From Thiotrichaceae bacterium (lineage in GTDB: Bacteria; Pseudomonadota; Gammaproteobacteria; Beggiatoales; Beggiatoaceae), in contig JAQTYU010000003.1 of NCBI GenBank assembly GCA_028688145.1, forward strand, positions 1 through 64,000: a DNA stretch of 64,000 nt. The letters are read 5' to 3'. Position numbers and translations under genes: made by a program. Positions 46,301 through 55,885 of this stretch are shown here, in pieces (positions within the stretch are counted from its first letter, which is position 1; every line of letters begins with the position of its first letter). Under the pieces are notes generated by a model, which had not been told where the DNA came from, made no database searches, and saw only the letters and a program-made list of their open reading frames with translations.

Positions 46301-46573
46301 ATGAAATTGACCCGTTTTTTAAAAAATGCCTTACGTCGTGCTTTGTTATTATCCACGATGAGCTTGTTAGTTGCTTGTCATGAAGAACGCAGCACTCTAT
46401 TAGAAAGTCCTCCTCCCGCAAATCAAAAGCCTATTCCTGCGGCAGTGGTTGTGCCAGCGGGTTCGACTGCGCCCGCCGTTCCTGCAACAACGGGCACAAC
46501 CACCAGCACCATTGATTGCACTTTGCCACAACAGTCAAATTTGTGTAAGCCTGCGGTTACTGCGCCGAAATAA
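46301..46573 (+). CDS. Small Pro/Thr-rich lipoprotein
   Basis: A 90-residue protein with a basic start, hydrophobic segment and lipobox L23-V-A-C26, so it should be lipidated at Cys26. The mature part is rich in Pro, Ala and Thr (PAGSTAPAVPATTGTTTST) with two Cys (CTLPQQSNLC) that may pair. No family recognised. A palindromic repeat (46579-46678) begins 5 bp past the stop. Confidence 0.75.
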   Translation: MKLTRFLKNALRRALLLSTMSLLVACHEERSTLLESPPPANQKPIPAAVVVPAGSTAPAVPATTGTTTSTIDCTLPQQSNLCKPAVTAPK

Positions 46574-46578
46574 AGTTC

Positions 46579-46678
46579 TTGTCTGAACCACAATTCACAC
46601 AATTATCATAATTAAAAGATAATTATTTGTGTTCAATTGTGTGAATTGCGGTAATTATGAAAATTGTGGTTCAGACAA
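46579..46678. repeat. 9-bp-modular palindrome, copy C
   Basis: A 100-bp palindrome with outer ends TTGTCTGAACCACAATT and complement. The left arm has units CACAATTCA, CACAATTAT, CATAATTAA. The right arm on the reverse strand has CACAATTTT, CATAATTAC, CGCAATTCA, CACAATTGA. The arms have different unit numbers and order from copies A and B. Confidence 0.85.
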
Positions 46679-46792
46679 AGCAGAACATATCCTCCCTTAA
46701 GTCCCCCCTCAGAAATCCGCTTTAAACTGAGTTTTCCCGCCTTGCCTAAAATCTGTTACGCTTATAGTTTTGCCTTATAGGGAGAAGTCAGC

Positions 46793-47389
46793 ATGACCCA
46801 GCAGCGTCGCGCCACAGTTCAACGCGATACCCTTGAAACTCAAGTCAACGTCACACTGAATTTAGACGGCACGGGACAAGGACGTTTTAAAATTGGCGTG
46901 CCTTTTTTAGAGCACATGTTGGATCAGATTGCCCGCCACGGTTTGATCGATTTGGATATTCAGGCAAATGGCGACTTGCACATTGACGCGCATCACACTG
47001 TTGAAGATGTCGGCATTACTTTGGGTCAAGCTTTTACCAAAGCACTGAGCGATAAAAAAGGCATTCGTCGTTATGGACATGCTTACGTGCCCTTGGATGA
47101 AGCCTTGTCGCGGGTGGTGGTCGATTGCTCAGGCAGACCTTGCTTAGAATACCATGTTGAATTTCCACGGGATCGCATTGGTGATTTTGATGTGGAATTA
47201 TTCCGTGAATTCTTCCAAGGCTTTGTAAATCATGCACAAATCGGTTTACACATCGATAATTTACGCGGCAGAAATGCCCACCATGTGATTGAAACGATTT
47301 TTAAGGCCTTTGGGCGTGCGTTGCGCATGGCGGTGGAATTTGATGCCAGAATGCAGGATATGATGCCTTCGACCAAGGGGAGCTTGTAA
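46793..47389 (+). CDS. hisB: Imidazoleglycerol-phosphate dehydratase
   Basis: HisB catalyses dehydration of imidazoleglycerol phosphate to imidazoleacetol phosphate in histidine synthesis. 198 residues, monofunctional (no phosphatase domain). The metal-binding motifs are clear: [24 protein letters not shown], and the second-half [26 protein letters not shown] precedes the ATG. It opens a four-gene run, hisB-hisH-ccmB-ccmC, with 2-3 bp gaps. Confidence 0.97.
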   Translation: MTQQRRATVQRDTLETQVNVTLNLDGTGQGRFKIGVPFLEHMLDQIARHGLIDLDIQANGDLHIDAHHTVEDVGITLGQAFTKALSDKKGIRRYGHAYVPLDEALSRVVVDCSGRPCLEYHVEFPRDRIGDFDVELFREFFQGFVNHAQIGLHIDNLRGRNAHHVIETIFKAFGRALRMAVEFDARMQDMMPSTKGSL

Positions 47390-47392
47390 GCC

Positions 47393-48031
47393 ATGAAAAC
47401 GGTTGCAGTTTTAGATTACGGCATGAGCAATTTAGGCTCAGTCAGCAAGGCATTAAACCATGTGGCAGGCGAGTCGTGGCAAGTGCTGATTACCAATCAA
47501 GCCGACGAGGTATTGAAAGCGGACAAAGTAGTTTTCCCCGGACAAGGCGCAATCGGCAATTGCATGGAATTATTGCGTGAAACGGGCTTAGATCACGCCG
47601 TCCAACACGCCTTACAAAATAAGCCATTTTTAGGGATTTGTTTAGGTTTGCAAACCTTATTAAGCCGCAGTGAAGAAAATGGCGGGAAAGATGGTTTCGG
47701 CTTTATTGCAGGCACAGTGCGCCGTTTCGACGACCCTTTGCACGATGCGATCACGGGCGAGCGTTTAAAAGTGCCACAAATGGGCTGGAATCAAGTTTAT
47801 CCGACGCACGATCATGCGTTGTGGGCTGGCATTGAAGCAGGCAGTCGTTTTTATTTCGTGCACAGCTATTATGTCGATCCCGAAGATAAAAGCGTCATTG
47901 CCGCCACTACGCCTTATGGGATTGATTATCCTTCCGTTTTGGCAAAAGACAACGTGTTTGCCGTGCAATTTCACCCCGAGAAAAGCCAAAATGCAGGGCT
48001 GACCTTGTTGAAAAACTTTCTTGCGTGGTAA
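47393..48031 (+). CDS. hisH: Imidazole glycerol phosphate synthase, glutaminase subunit
   Basis: HisH releases ammonia from glutamine for HisF to make IGP and AICAR. 212 residues, with nucleophile Cys in FLGICLGLQTL, oxyanion region FPGQGAIGNC, YFVHSYYV, and the His-Glu pair in FAVQFHPEKSQ. It lies 3 bp after hisB. hisA and hisF, normally next, are replaced here by ccmB. Confidence 0.97.
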   Translation: MKTVAVLDYGMSNLGSVSKALNHVAGESWQVLITNQADEVLKADKVVFPGQGAIGNCMELLRETGLDHAVQHALQNKPFLGICLGLQTLLSRSEENGGKDGFGFIAGTVRRFDDPLHDAITGERLKVPQMGWNQVYPTHDHALWAGIEAGSRFYFVHSYYVDPEDKSVIAATTPYGIDYPSVLAKDNVFAVQFHPEKSQNAGLTLLKNFLAW

Positions 48032-48033
48032 AT

Positions 48034-48699
48034 ATGTCCGCCTTTGGCATTTTATTAAAACGTGATTTATTGCTCGCCTACCGTCGCCGCAGCGAATTGG
48101 CAAATCCGCTGTTGTTTTTCGTGATGGTGGTGAGCTTATTCCCGCTCGGGGTCAGCCCAGAATCCAAAGTATTGCAAACCCTAGCTCCCGGCATCATTTG
48201 GGTGGCGGCATTATTGGCAGCATTGCTGTCCTTGGATACCTTATTTCGCTCCGATTTTGAAGACGGTTCGCTCGAACAAATGGTATTAACCCATCATTCT
48301 TTGCCCTTGTTGGTGCTGGCGAAAGTGTTGGCACATTGGCTGGTGGCGGGTTTGCCTTTGTTAGTTATTGCCCCGTTTTTAGGCGTATTGCTGTTTTTGC
48401 CCACTGACGCGATGTTTCCCTTGATGGTGACTTTATTATTGGGAACGCCCGTGTTAAGCCTAATTGGTGCAATTGGGGTGGCGTTGACGGTGGGCTTGCG
48501 ACGTGGCGGGGTGTTGCTATCTTTATTAGTGCTGCCTTTATACATTCCCGTGTTGATTTTTGCAGCCAGCGCGGTGGCAACGGCGGGCACAGGATTGCCG
48601 ATTGCAGGACAATTATATTTCTTAGCGGCTTTATTAACCTTATCGCTGACGCTCGCGCCCTTTGCCGCAGCCGCTGCGTTACGTATCAGCTTGAGTTGA
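48034..48699 (+). CDS. ccmB: Haem exporter protein CcmB
   Basis: CcmB is the membrane subunit of the CcmABCD complex that delivers haem for cytochrome c maturation. About 221 residues with six membrane helices. The family pattern is visible: LLKRDLLLAYRRRSELANPL start, APGIIWVAALLAALLSLDTL, FEDGSLEQM. The ATG at 48034 is 2 bp after the hisH stop. ccmA, the ATPase usually in front, is absent. Confidence 0.94.
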   Translation: MSAFGILLKRDLLLAYRRRSELANPLLFFVMVVSLFPLGVSPESKVLQTLAPGIIWVAALLAALLSLDTLFRSDFEDGSLEQMVLTHHSLPLLVLAKVLAHWLVAGLPLLVIAPFLGVLLFLPTDAMFPLMVTLLLGTPVLSLIGAIGVALTVGLRRGGVLLSLLVLPLYIPVLIFAASAVATAGTGLPIAGQLYFLAALLTLSLTLAPFAAAAALRISLS

Positions 48700-48701
48700 C
48701 T

Positions 48702-49433
48702 ATGTGGGCATTTTTACAGAAATTTTCTTCTCCTAAATATTTTTACAGCCTTGCGGGACAGATGATTCCGTGGCTAGGCGCAATTTGTGGCTTATTGTTT
48801 ATCGCGGGTTTGTATTACGGTTTATTCGTCGCGCCGCCCGATTATCAGCAAGGCGAAAGCTATCGAATTATGTTTATTCATGTGCCTGCGGCGTGGATGT
48901 CGATGTTTGTCTACGTGGTTATCGCGTTGATGGGCGCAATTGGCTTGATTTGGAAGATTAAACTTGCCGATATTATTGCCGCGAGTTCCGCGCCGTTAGG
49001 AGCTTCATTCACGTTTATTGCATTGGTCACGGGTTCACTGTGGGGCAAACCGATGTGGGGCACTTGGTGGGTGTGGGACGGGCGTTTAACTTCAGAATTA
49101 ATCTTATTATTTCTGTATTTTGGAATTATCGCGCTGAATGTGGCGATTGAAGATAAACGTAATGCGGCGCGTGCCAGTGCAGTGTTGGCGTTGGTGGGCG
49201 TGGTAAATATTCCGATTATTCATTATTCGGTGCAATGGTGGAATACGCTACATCAGGGCGCGACGGTGAGCAAAATCGGCGCACCTTCAATTCATATCAG
49301 CATGTTGATTCCTTTGCTGTTAATGGCGTTTGCATTTAAGTTTTATTATGCCACAGTGCTGCTGATTCGGGCGCGGGCTGAAGTTTTGGAACGGGAACGG
49401 AACAGCAGTTGGGTGATGGAGTTGGTGAAGTAG
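48702..49433 (+). CDS. ccmC: Haem exporter protein CcmC
   Basis: CcmC loads haem onto the chaperone CcmE at the periplasmic face. About 243 residues, six membrane helices, with the tryptophan-rich haem-handling motif MWGTWWVWDGRLTSELIL and conserved His in IMFIHVPAAWMS and IHYSVQWWNTLHQG. The ATG lies 2 bp after the ccmB stop. No ccmD follows: the next 80 bp hold only a hairpin. Confidence 0.95.
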   Translation: MWAFLQKFSSPKYFYSLAGQMIPWLGAICGLLFIAGLYYGLFVAPPDYQQGESYRIMFIHVPAAWMSMFVYVVIALMGAIGLIWKIKLADIIAASSAPLGASFTFIALVTGSLWGKPMWGTWWVWDGRLTSELILLFLYFGIIALNVAIEDKRNAARASAVLALVGVVNIPIIHYSVQWWNTLHQGATVSKIGAPSIHISMLIPLLLMAFAFKFYYATVLLIRARAEVLERERNSSWVMELVK

Positions 49434-49469
49434 GTTTTTGAGTGAACTACTTGCTAAATTCTAAAAAGA

Positions 49470-49494
49470 GTAGGGTGGACATCACCCACCCTAC
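49470..49494. repeat. GTAGGGTGG-type hairpin
   Basis: GTAGGGTGG (49470-49478) and CCACCCTAC (49486-49494) pair. This is a common intergenic repeat type that may terminate the his-ccm operon. It ends about 6 bp before the ribosome site of the next gene fragment. Confidence 0.65.
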
Positions 49495-49514
49495 ATGACT
49501 TGGAGAAGTCAAAA

Positions 49515-49775
49515 ATGGCACTTGAAACAGGTGGTTTAGCAGATAAATTAGGTAATCGTTATGAAGGTAGATGGGTTGCCAAACAGTTGTTATTGTTACT
49601 CGATGAGAAAAATACATCTGTCATCATAGAAGCGATTGGAGAAGATGAAAAAGGTGTTGATCTTTGGGTTGAAACAAAAAACGGTGAACGGCAAGCACAT
49701 CAGTGTAAGGCACGTAATGCTAGTAAGGATAATTGGTCAATAAGCGACATAAACAAAAAAAAGTTAAATAGTTAG
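49515..49775 (+). pseudogene. Cap4/DUF4297-like nuclease gene, cut off by an IS
   Basis: A proper start (GGAG about 8 bp upstream, ATG at 49515) and 86 codons: GGLADKLGNRYEGRWVAKQL, then IIEAIGEDEKGVDLWV and RQAHQCKARN. The E/D...QxK arrangement fits the N-terminal dsDNA nuclease domain of Cap4-type and AVAST/NACHT-type defence proteins. After SISDINKKK the frame runs to a stop at the IS border (TIR from 49777). The rest of the gene is missing; the sequence after the IS (LDSGGYWNYTKERCISFQTD..., stop about 50723) may be its far end. Family call is by motif only. Confidence 0.65.
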
Positions 49776-49776
49776 G

Positions 49777-50629
49777 AGTTACGCAGTTGGCGTAAAAGTG
49801 GCATCAAAAAGGGAATGAATCCAAAACGATGTAACGAATACGACTATATAAACTTTCTGGTTGCAGCTCAGAAAAGCTATAGCTGCCTTGAGGCAAGTCG
49901 AGTGCAACCCATACAGGCTCATGCACCTGCACATGATGCGATAACACGATGTTTACACTCTATGAATCCTGATAATGATGCACTCTGGCAAGAAGCCGAA
50001 CCGATGCTAGAGAAGAATAAGGGTTTGCTTGTGTTGGACGATTCAACCCTAGATAAACCTTATGCTAAGCAAATCCCCTTGGTCTATCGACATTGGTCTG
50101 GAAAACACCATGACTATGGACTGATGGAGATAAACATGTGCCTTGCGACCATCGTATCTACGATAAGGCTCATGATAATTTAAACAAGTCTGGTCAATCC
50201 AGATAACACGGGGAATGTACCAATAGCACGGTTAGCTATCAGTGATACGGGTTGTGTTGTTCATCTCATGGGCTATGGATTTGTTAAAGTGTTCAGAACA
50301 ATCGCTACAAACGGCGATGCTGAACATTGGGCAAGCAGTAATCTCAACATGACGGAACTTGAACGTGTGGCAACCGCTGAAAAGACATGGGCGATTGAGA
50401 ATTATCATCGGGGTCTTAAACAGTTCTGTGGTATAGAGAAATGTCAGGCTCGTTCTGCAACCGCCCAGCGTAATCACATCGCGATGGCTCTGAGGGCTTT
50501 TCTACGTTTAGAAACCTATAGTTACACTACAGGTTACAGTTGGTTTGAAGCTAAAATGCAGATTATACGTGATGCCATTAGACACTATCTTCTTTCTCCA
50601 AGGTATAACCTAGTTTCAACTGCGTAACT
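49777..50629 (+). mobile_element. Decayed IS (IS701/IS4-like transposase) with 13-bp TIRs
   Basis: Perfect 13-bp terminal inverted repeats: AGTTACGCAGTTG (49777-49789) and CAACTGCGTAACT (50617-50629). The transposase survives as two pieces. The first (49815-50183) has an N-terminal part with VLDDSTLDKPYAKQIPLVYR, containing the first Asp of a DDE site. The second (50268-50627) has WAIENYHRGLKQFCGIEKCQ, the typical glutamate-region motif. Between them frames are broken and sequence is missing; 853 bp is short for this group. It interrupts a defence-type nuclease gene. It can no longer make its own transposase but might be moved by a related one. Confidence 0.8.
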
Positions 50630-50815
50630 ACTACAATGTTTAGATAGTGGTGGATACTGGAATTATACGAAAGAGAGATGTATCTCTTTTCAAACTGATG
50701 AATATCAACACATTCGCAAGTAATTTGTTTAAGCAAGCGCATCCTAACAGAAAATAGTAGCTTGGGTTTCTTTTAGCAACGCAACCTACGCGGCTTCAAA
50801 TAGATTCTGTACACC

Positions 50816-51481
50816 TTAGTCTTGTTTACTATCCTCAATAATGTTAGCGATAGCTCCCTGAATTGATGATTCAGCTGCTATCGTTGTTTCAACTTCTAAG
50901 GCAGCTGAGAGATGACTCAGTATTAAAGCTCTCGTTGAATCATCAGTGCAATAGTCCGCCAATAAATTTGCTGAAGCACATCTTGAACGATAAAACGGAT
51001 CACGTAATCCATCGAACACATTATTCAGATAGTTTTTTTCCCCCAAGTGATAAAGTGCTGCACTCAAGAAAAAATACTCCTCACCTCCAACAGCATCAGG
51101 TAATACTTCTTTTATCCAAGCAACGGCTGTTTTATTGCCGATTTCCGCAAGCGCAAGCGCGGCATAACTTTGGACAATAAAACTTTCATCGCTTATTAAA
51201 AGTTGCCGTATTTGTTCTAAACAATCCTCTTCCTCCCAATATCCCAGAATTTCAAGGCAGGCAACCCGCACCAGTTCTTCAGAATCATTAAGCCCTATCA
51301 ATACTTGTTGTTTTACCTCAGGCAGTTGATGGCAAATGAGAAGCTCAAAAGCACGATAGCGGATTTCATCGTCTTCATCTTTCGATAATTCCAAAAGACG
51401 GTTTACATTGGGTGTTGCACTGTCCTCAATTAGCTCAATCTCAGTCAGTTTATTGTAGATTTCTTCTTCACTTGCATTCAC
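50816..51481 (-). CDS. HEAT-repeat protein
   Basis: A 221-residue all-helical protein with about five HEAT-type units (NRLLELSKDEDDEIRYRAFE, VLIGLNDSEELVRVACLEIL, LLISDESFIVQSYAALALAE, IKEVLPDAVGGEEYFFLSAA, VFDGLRDPFYRSRCASANLL). No enzyme motif or signal peptide. Such proteins are scaffolds; the partner is unknown. Possibly part of an immunity or defence cargo given its neighbours, but nothing in the sequence shows this. Confidence 0.8.
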   Translation of the reverse strand: MNASEEEIYNKLTEIELIEDSATPNVNRLLELSKDEDDEIRYRAFELLICHQLPEVKQQVLIGLNDSEELVRVACLEILGYWEEEDCLEQIRQLLISDESFIVQSYAALALAEIGNKTAVAWIKEVLPDAVGGEEYFFLSAALYHLGEKNYLNNVFDGLRDPFYRSRCASANLLADYCTDDSTRALILSHLSAALEVETTIAAESSIQGAIANIIEDSKQD

Positions 51482-51780
51482 TGTGATATTTCCCTTTTTG
51501 GATAAAACATCATTTACAGACTAATTATAAGCACATATTTAATATAGACTATGCTGCATTTCTTACCCATACTTCATAGATAATAAAATATCCATCTAGC
51601 CTATTATCATCACCACCCAAATATTTTAATGGATTCTTATAATCCCCCAGCTGTAAGTATTCAATACCTTGAATCAACTGAAAAAACTGGGAAAATCCAC
51701 ACTTAAAATTCACAGACTTGTCACATTTTTTTGCTAGAATGTTTTATCAAGCAAATAGGTAGAAAGTACGGAGGTGAGAC

Positions 51781-53070
51781 ATGTCGATGTCTCTTACACC
51801 ATCGAATGAGCGACAAAGTTTATTGTCCCGTTGTTCGGATAAATACAATGTAGAGCCTGTCGCAGGGCTAATTATTCCCCGTAGCTTCGTTACGCCAGAA
51901 CATAACGTTGATCAAGTGGGTAAGATTTTTCTCGCCCACCAGAAACTGCAATCTTTGCCTGTGGTGCATCACAATCTGCCGATTGGCATTGTGCACCGCT
52001 ATCAATTGATGGACGTGTTCTTGACCCAGTATGGGCGAGATTTACACGGTCGAAAATCGATTGTGCAATTCATGGATCCCAATCCCTTAATTGTCGAATA
52101 CGATTTACCCGTGGAAATTGTCAGTCAATATATTACTAAGAACATGCAAGTTTCGATGGCGCAAGATTTCATCATCACCAAAAAAGGGCTGTATAACGGC
52201 ATGGGCACGGTGATGGATTTATTGCGAAAAATCACCGAGTTGCAAGTGAGTGAATATAATCAATCGCTTGCCCAAAAAGTTGAACAGCTCGAACAGCGCA
52301 CCGCAGAACTCGCGATTGCCACGATGAAAGCGCAGGCTGCCACTGAACAAGCCAAAGCTGCCAATCAGGCAAAAAGCCGCTTTCTTGCCAACATGAGCCA
52401 CGAATTGCGCACCCCAATGAATGCGATCATTGGCTACAGTGAAATGTTGCAGGAAGAGGCAGACGCGCAAGGCTTTGAAGGGATTATCAGTGATTTGGAA
52501 CGCATCGAAAAGGCAGGTAAACATTTACTGAAAATCATCAGTGATATTTTAGATGTCTCTAAAATCGAAGCGGGCAAAGTCGAGTTGTATTTGGATGAAT
52601 TTAATTTCACCTCGGTGGTGCAAGACGTGGTGCACACCATTCAACCCTTGCTCAGTGAAAATCGCAATAAATTACAGCTCAACTTTGAAGACTTAGGTAT
52701 CGTGTATGGCGACGCGATGAAAGTGCGTCAATGCTTATTTAATTTATTCAGCAATGCCACCAAGTTTTCACAAGACAGCATGATTGTGGTATTTGCACGC
52801 CGCGAAAAAATTGAGAATACAGAATGGATTGTTTTTGGTGTACAAGATCACGGTATTGGCATGGACGACGATCAAATGAGTCGTTTATTTCAACCCTTTA
52901 CCCAAGCCGATAATTCTGCCACCCGCCAATATGGCGGTACGGGTTTGGGGCTTGCGATTACCAAGCAGTTTTGTGAAATGATGGGCGGTTCTATCCGCTT
53001 AGAAAGCCAACTTGGCAAGGGTAGCACCTTTACTATTCACTTACCCGCCGTAGTGCAGCAAGCGCGTTAA
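51781..53070 (+). CDS. Sensor histidine kinase with N-terminal CBS-like module
   Basis: A 429-residue cytosolic kinase. Residues about 25-150 resemble a CBS pair ([20 protein letters not shown], with D-V-F helix after) that may bind an adenine nucleotide. A coiled coil (155-200) leads to HisKA with His207 in [14 protein letters not shown], then HATPase_c with [21 protein letters not shown] and [10 protein letters not shown]. There is no receiver, so it must act on a separate regulator not found nearby. An extended -10 (TGCTAGAAT, 51731-51739) lies upstream and GGAGGTGAG precedes the ATG. Confidence 0.85.
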   Translation: MSMSLTPSNERQSLLSRCSDKYNVEPVAGLIIPRSFVTPEHNVDQVGKIFLAHQKLQSLPVVHHNLPIGIVHRYQLMDVFLTQYGRDLHGRKSIVQFMDPNPLIVEYDLPVEIVSQYITKNMQVSMAQDFIITKKGLYNGMGTVMDLLRKITELQVSEYNQSLAQKVEQLEQRTAELAIATMKAQAATEQAKAANQAKSRFLANMSHELRTPMNAIIGYSEMLQEEADAQGFEGIISDLERIEKAGKHLLKIISDILDVSKIEAGKVELYLDEFNFTSVVQDVVHTIQPLLSENRNKLQLNFEDLGIVYGDAMKVRQCLFNLFSNATKFSQDSMIVVFARREKIENTEWIVFGVQDHGIGMDDDQMSRLFQPFTQADNSATRQYGGTGLGLAITKQFCEMMGGSIRLESQLGKGSTFTIHLPAVVQQAR

Positions 53071-53080
53071 AGCGTGAATA

Positions 53081-53103
53081 TACCCCCTTTGAAAAAGGGG
53101 GTA
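53081..53103. terminator. Hairpin between convergent genes
   Basis: TACCCCC ... GGGGGTA forms a tight stem between the kinase and asmA stops. No long T-run follows, so termination is likely but unproven. Confidence 0.55.
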
Positions 53104-53119
53104 GCTACTATATTAAGCC

Positions 53120-55882
53120 TTAAAAAACGCCCAAATTGACATTCTTCAAAGGCTGCACTAAATCATTCCAAAGTTTGTCCTGTGGTGTTGGCGATGCAGA
53201 TTTTTCCGTAGTGGCTTGTTTATTCAATAAATCTCCAACTTTTTGCTTGAACTTGTCCTGTGTTGCGCTGTCCGAACTGGGTTTATGCAACAATTCCCCA
53301 AGCTTTTGTTTAGCCGCATTGGTCAAAAACACTTGCAGATTCGGTTCAACTTTGGGCGCTTTAAACGGACCGTGCACATTCACAGGAATCACCACCCCTT
53401 TTAAATCCGCCAAATCTAAGCCTTCTTGCCCCTTACTGGTTTCAACCAGCCCCACTTGTAACTTATGAGCCAATTCCTGGCTGACTAAATTCACCTCGCC
53501 CACCCCAGAAACCCGCAGCAGGGGCGATTTCAAATCCAGATTATCGGTGTAAAGCACCCCATTCTTGGCGACGAATTTGCCTTGTAAACTGGAAAAATCC
53601 GTTTGCAACGTATTATTTTCATCGGGCGGTAATTGTTGTTGGTGCAATACTGCCCGCGCCCGCCGAATCGATTTCGCCAAATTTGCCCCTTTCACCGCAC
53701 CATCATTCAGTGTCACGTTGAATTGTCCCGACAAGCTATTTAATACGCTCTGGGACGAGCTGAAATTAGCATTTAAATCGCCGTTCAAATCAATCACGCC
53801 ACTCAAACGGTCAAAATTCACCAAGTTTTCCAGCACGGGCGCGATGGGGAAATGTGACAAAGTCGGTTGAATTCGTAACAACGGCGGATTGCCTTGTGCA
53901 TTCAACGCAATCACCGCGCTCAAACTGCCTTCTTTCAAATTCAAACTTAAGGGACTGATTTTAATATCGCCCTGCTTTGCCAACACCGACAAGGCAACAT
54001 CGCGCAATTGCAATTGTGAAACTTTCAATTTTGCCGCGCGCAAAGTGCCGTTTAAATTGAGTTTACGTAAACCGTCTAAATTAAAGGGCTGGTCGCTGGC
54101 AGTTTGAGCGGGATTTTTGGGCGCAGTGGATTTGGGCGACAAATAGCGATCCACATCCAAATCATCCACCGCCAAACTGAAATTAAACGCAGGATTACTG
54201 AAATTTTCAATCGTCAGCGCGCCTTGTAAACTGCTTTGGTCGAGCCGCAAATTTAGCGCAGGAAATTGCAGTTTTTGCAAATTTCCATTGATGCTGGTAT
54301 TCAAGCTTAAGCGCGTGAACACGGTATTATCCGCACTCGCAGGCAACGCAATTCCAAGGCGGGTTAAAAGCGTGCGTAGATTGGTGTCGCCTAATTGCAG
54401 CGTGCCTTTAAAACTGGTTTGTGCGGGATAATTTTCAACGGTGGTCGTGCCTTTCAAATCTAAATCCGCGACTTGCAAGTTCCACTTTTCCAGCGTCAAT
54501 TGTGGCTTTTTCAAATAGACCACGCAGGCATCGCTTTGAAATTGTTGCTTATCTACTTTAATCAGCACTTTATTAAACAACAGGCTTTCAGCATTCACTT
54601 GAAATTGAGTTTCCAATTGCGCTTGCTGTGCGGTGATTCCCAGCAGCAAAGTTTTAGGCAGTGGATTTTGTCCCAATTGTTGCAACAGCGCGGCAAGGTC
54701 AAACGGCTCAGCGCGTAAACTGCCCGTGAGTTGCGGACGTGAAAATAATTGCTGTCCTGCGAGATTGCTCAGTTGCGCTTTCACGCCCAGCGCGTTGAAT
54801 TGCGCTTGAGGAATGCTTAAAGTTTGCGCCTGTGATTTGAAAATGGCTTGCGGAATTGTCAGATTTTGTGCGTCAGCTTGCAGTTTAAAATCGTTAAAAG
54901 TTAGGTTTTGTAAATCGCCACTGAATTGCACCCCCGCATTAATTTTTTTCAGATTAAACTTGGCAGCCTGCGGCAAAAATTGGGCGGCATCAACATCAGC
55001 GAGCCGCAATTGTCCCGAAAGGCTGGGCTGTTTTAAAAACTGTTGCACTTGCACATTGCCTTGTAAATGCGCTTGGGCAACTTCTAAATCCAACTCATTC
55101 AGTTTTAAATCTTGTTTCACCAAATCCAAAGCAAGGCTGCTGGAATTGAACACCAAGGCTTGATTGGAAACCGTGGTTTGCAGGCGCAAGGTATTGAATT
55201 GATATTGTTGTTGTTCCAAATTCAGATTTAATTGCGTGTTGAGTTGCAGCGGATATTCCCACGCTGCCTTGCCTGTGCTGGTGATTTGGGTTTGCAGATT
55301 TAATGTTATCGGCTTGTTCAACGCGACATCGTGCGCCTGTAGCTGTAAGCCCGAAAGTTTGTAATGTTGATTACTGCTCGCGTCATCCCATTGCAACAGC
55401 GTGTCTTGCAGCGTCAACGCGCTCAATGCGATAGTCAGCGGTTTGTTATTAGCAGGTTCAGAACTGGCGGCGGTGGTTTTAGGCTGACTCATATCTGCCC
55501 AATTATTATTCCCCTTGGCATCCTTGGCGAGAAATAGTTTCACCCCAGATAATTGCAGGCTGTCAATTTCCACCTCTTTACGCAGCAAAGGCAATAATTT
55601 TAAGCGCAGTTGTAAACTTTCAATACTGGCGAAATCGGGCGCGGTGAAACCTTGGGCATTGCTGAGCCGTGCTTTATTCATTTCAACGGCTAGCAAGGGA
55701 AATAATTTCAGTTTTAAATCGCCGTCTAAGCTTAAATCGCGCCCAGTTTGTGCTTTAACGGCACTGATAATTTGCGGTTTGTATTGGTTGGGATTGACAA
55801 ATAAAACCACCGCAATCAGGGCAATTACGCCAAGGCCCATAATTCCTAACAGGGTAAAGCCTAATATTTTCACCACGCGCAT
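53120..55882 (-). CDS. AsmA family protein
   Basis: A 920-residue protein with one N-terminal membrane helix (about 8-30) and a long periplasmic part made of repeated beta segments. The N-terminal AsmA domain (YKPQIISAVKAQTGRDLSLD, then LSGVKLFLAKDAKGNNNW) and the C-terminal AsmA-like region (LNDGAVKGANLAKSIRRARA, about 735-755) are both recognisable. Members are bridge-like lipid-transfer or outer-membrane biogenesis proteins related to TamB/VPS13. Its stop lies 50 bp past the convergent kinase gene; the MazG-like gene ends 3 bp upstream of its start, so they form one unit. Confidence 0.9.
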   Translation of the reverse strand: MRVVKILGFTLLGIMGLGVIALIAVVLFVNPNQYKPQIISAVKAQTGRDLSLDGDLKLKLFPLLAVEMNKARLSNAQGFTAPDFASIESLQLRLKLLPLLRKEVEIDSLQLSGVKLFLAKDAKGNNNWADMSQPKTTAASSEPANNKPLTIALSALTLQDTLLQWDDASSNQHYKLSGLQLQAHDVALNKPITLNLQTQITSTGKAAWEYPLQLNTQLNLNLEQQQYQFNTLRLQTTVSNQALVFNSSSLALDLVKQDLKLNELDLEVAQAHLQGNVQVQQFLKQPSLSGQLRLADVDAAQFLPQAAKFNLKKINAGVQFSGDLQNLTFNDFKLQADAQNLTIPQAIFKSQAQTLSIPQAQFNALGVKAQLSNLAGQQLFSRPQLTGSLRAEPFDLAALLQQLGQNPLPKTLLLGITAQQAQLETQFQVNAESLLFNKVLIKVDKQQFQSDACVVYLKKPQLTLEKWNLQVADLDLKGTTTVENYPAQTSFKGTLQLGDTNLRTLLTRLGIALPASADNTVFTRLSLNTSINGNLQKLQFPALNLRLDQSSLQGALTIENFSNPAFNFSLAVDDLDVDRYLSPKSTAPKNPAQTASDQPFNLDGLRKLNLNGTLRAAKLKVSQLQLRDVALSVLAKQGDIKISPLSLNLKEGSLSAVIALNAQGNPPLLRIQPTLSHFPIAPVLENLVNFDRLSGVIDLNGDLNANFSSSQSVLNSLSGQFNVTLNDGAVKGANLAKSIRRARAVLHQQQLPPDENNTLQTDFSSLQGKFVAKNGVLYTDNLDLKSPLLRVSGVGEVNLVSQELAHKLQVGLVETSKGQEGLDLADLKGVVIPVNVHGPFKAPKVEPNLQVFLTNAAKQKLGELLHKPSSDSATQDKFKQKVGDLLNKQATTEKSASPTPQDKLWNDLVQPLKNVNLGVF

Positions 55883-55885
55883 CTT

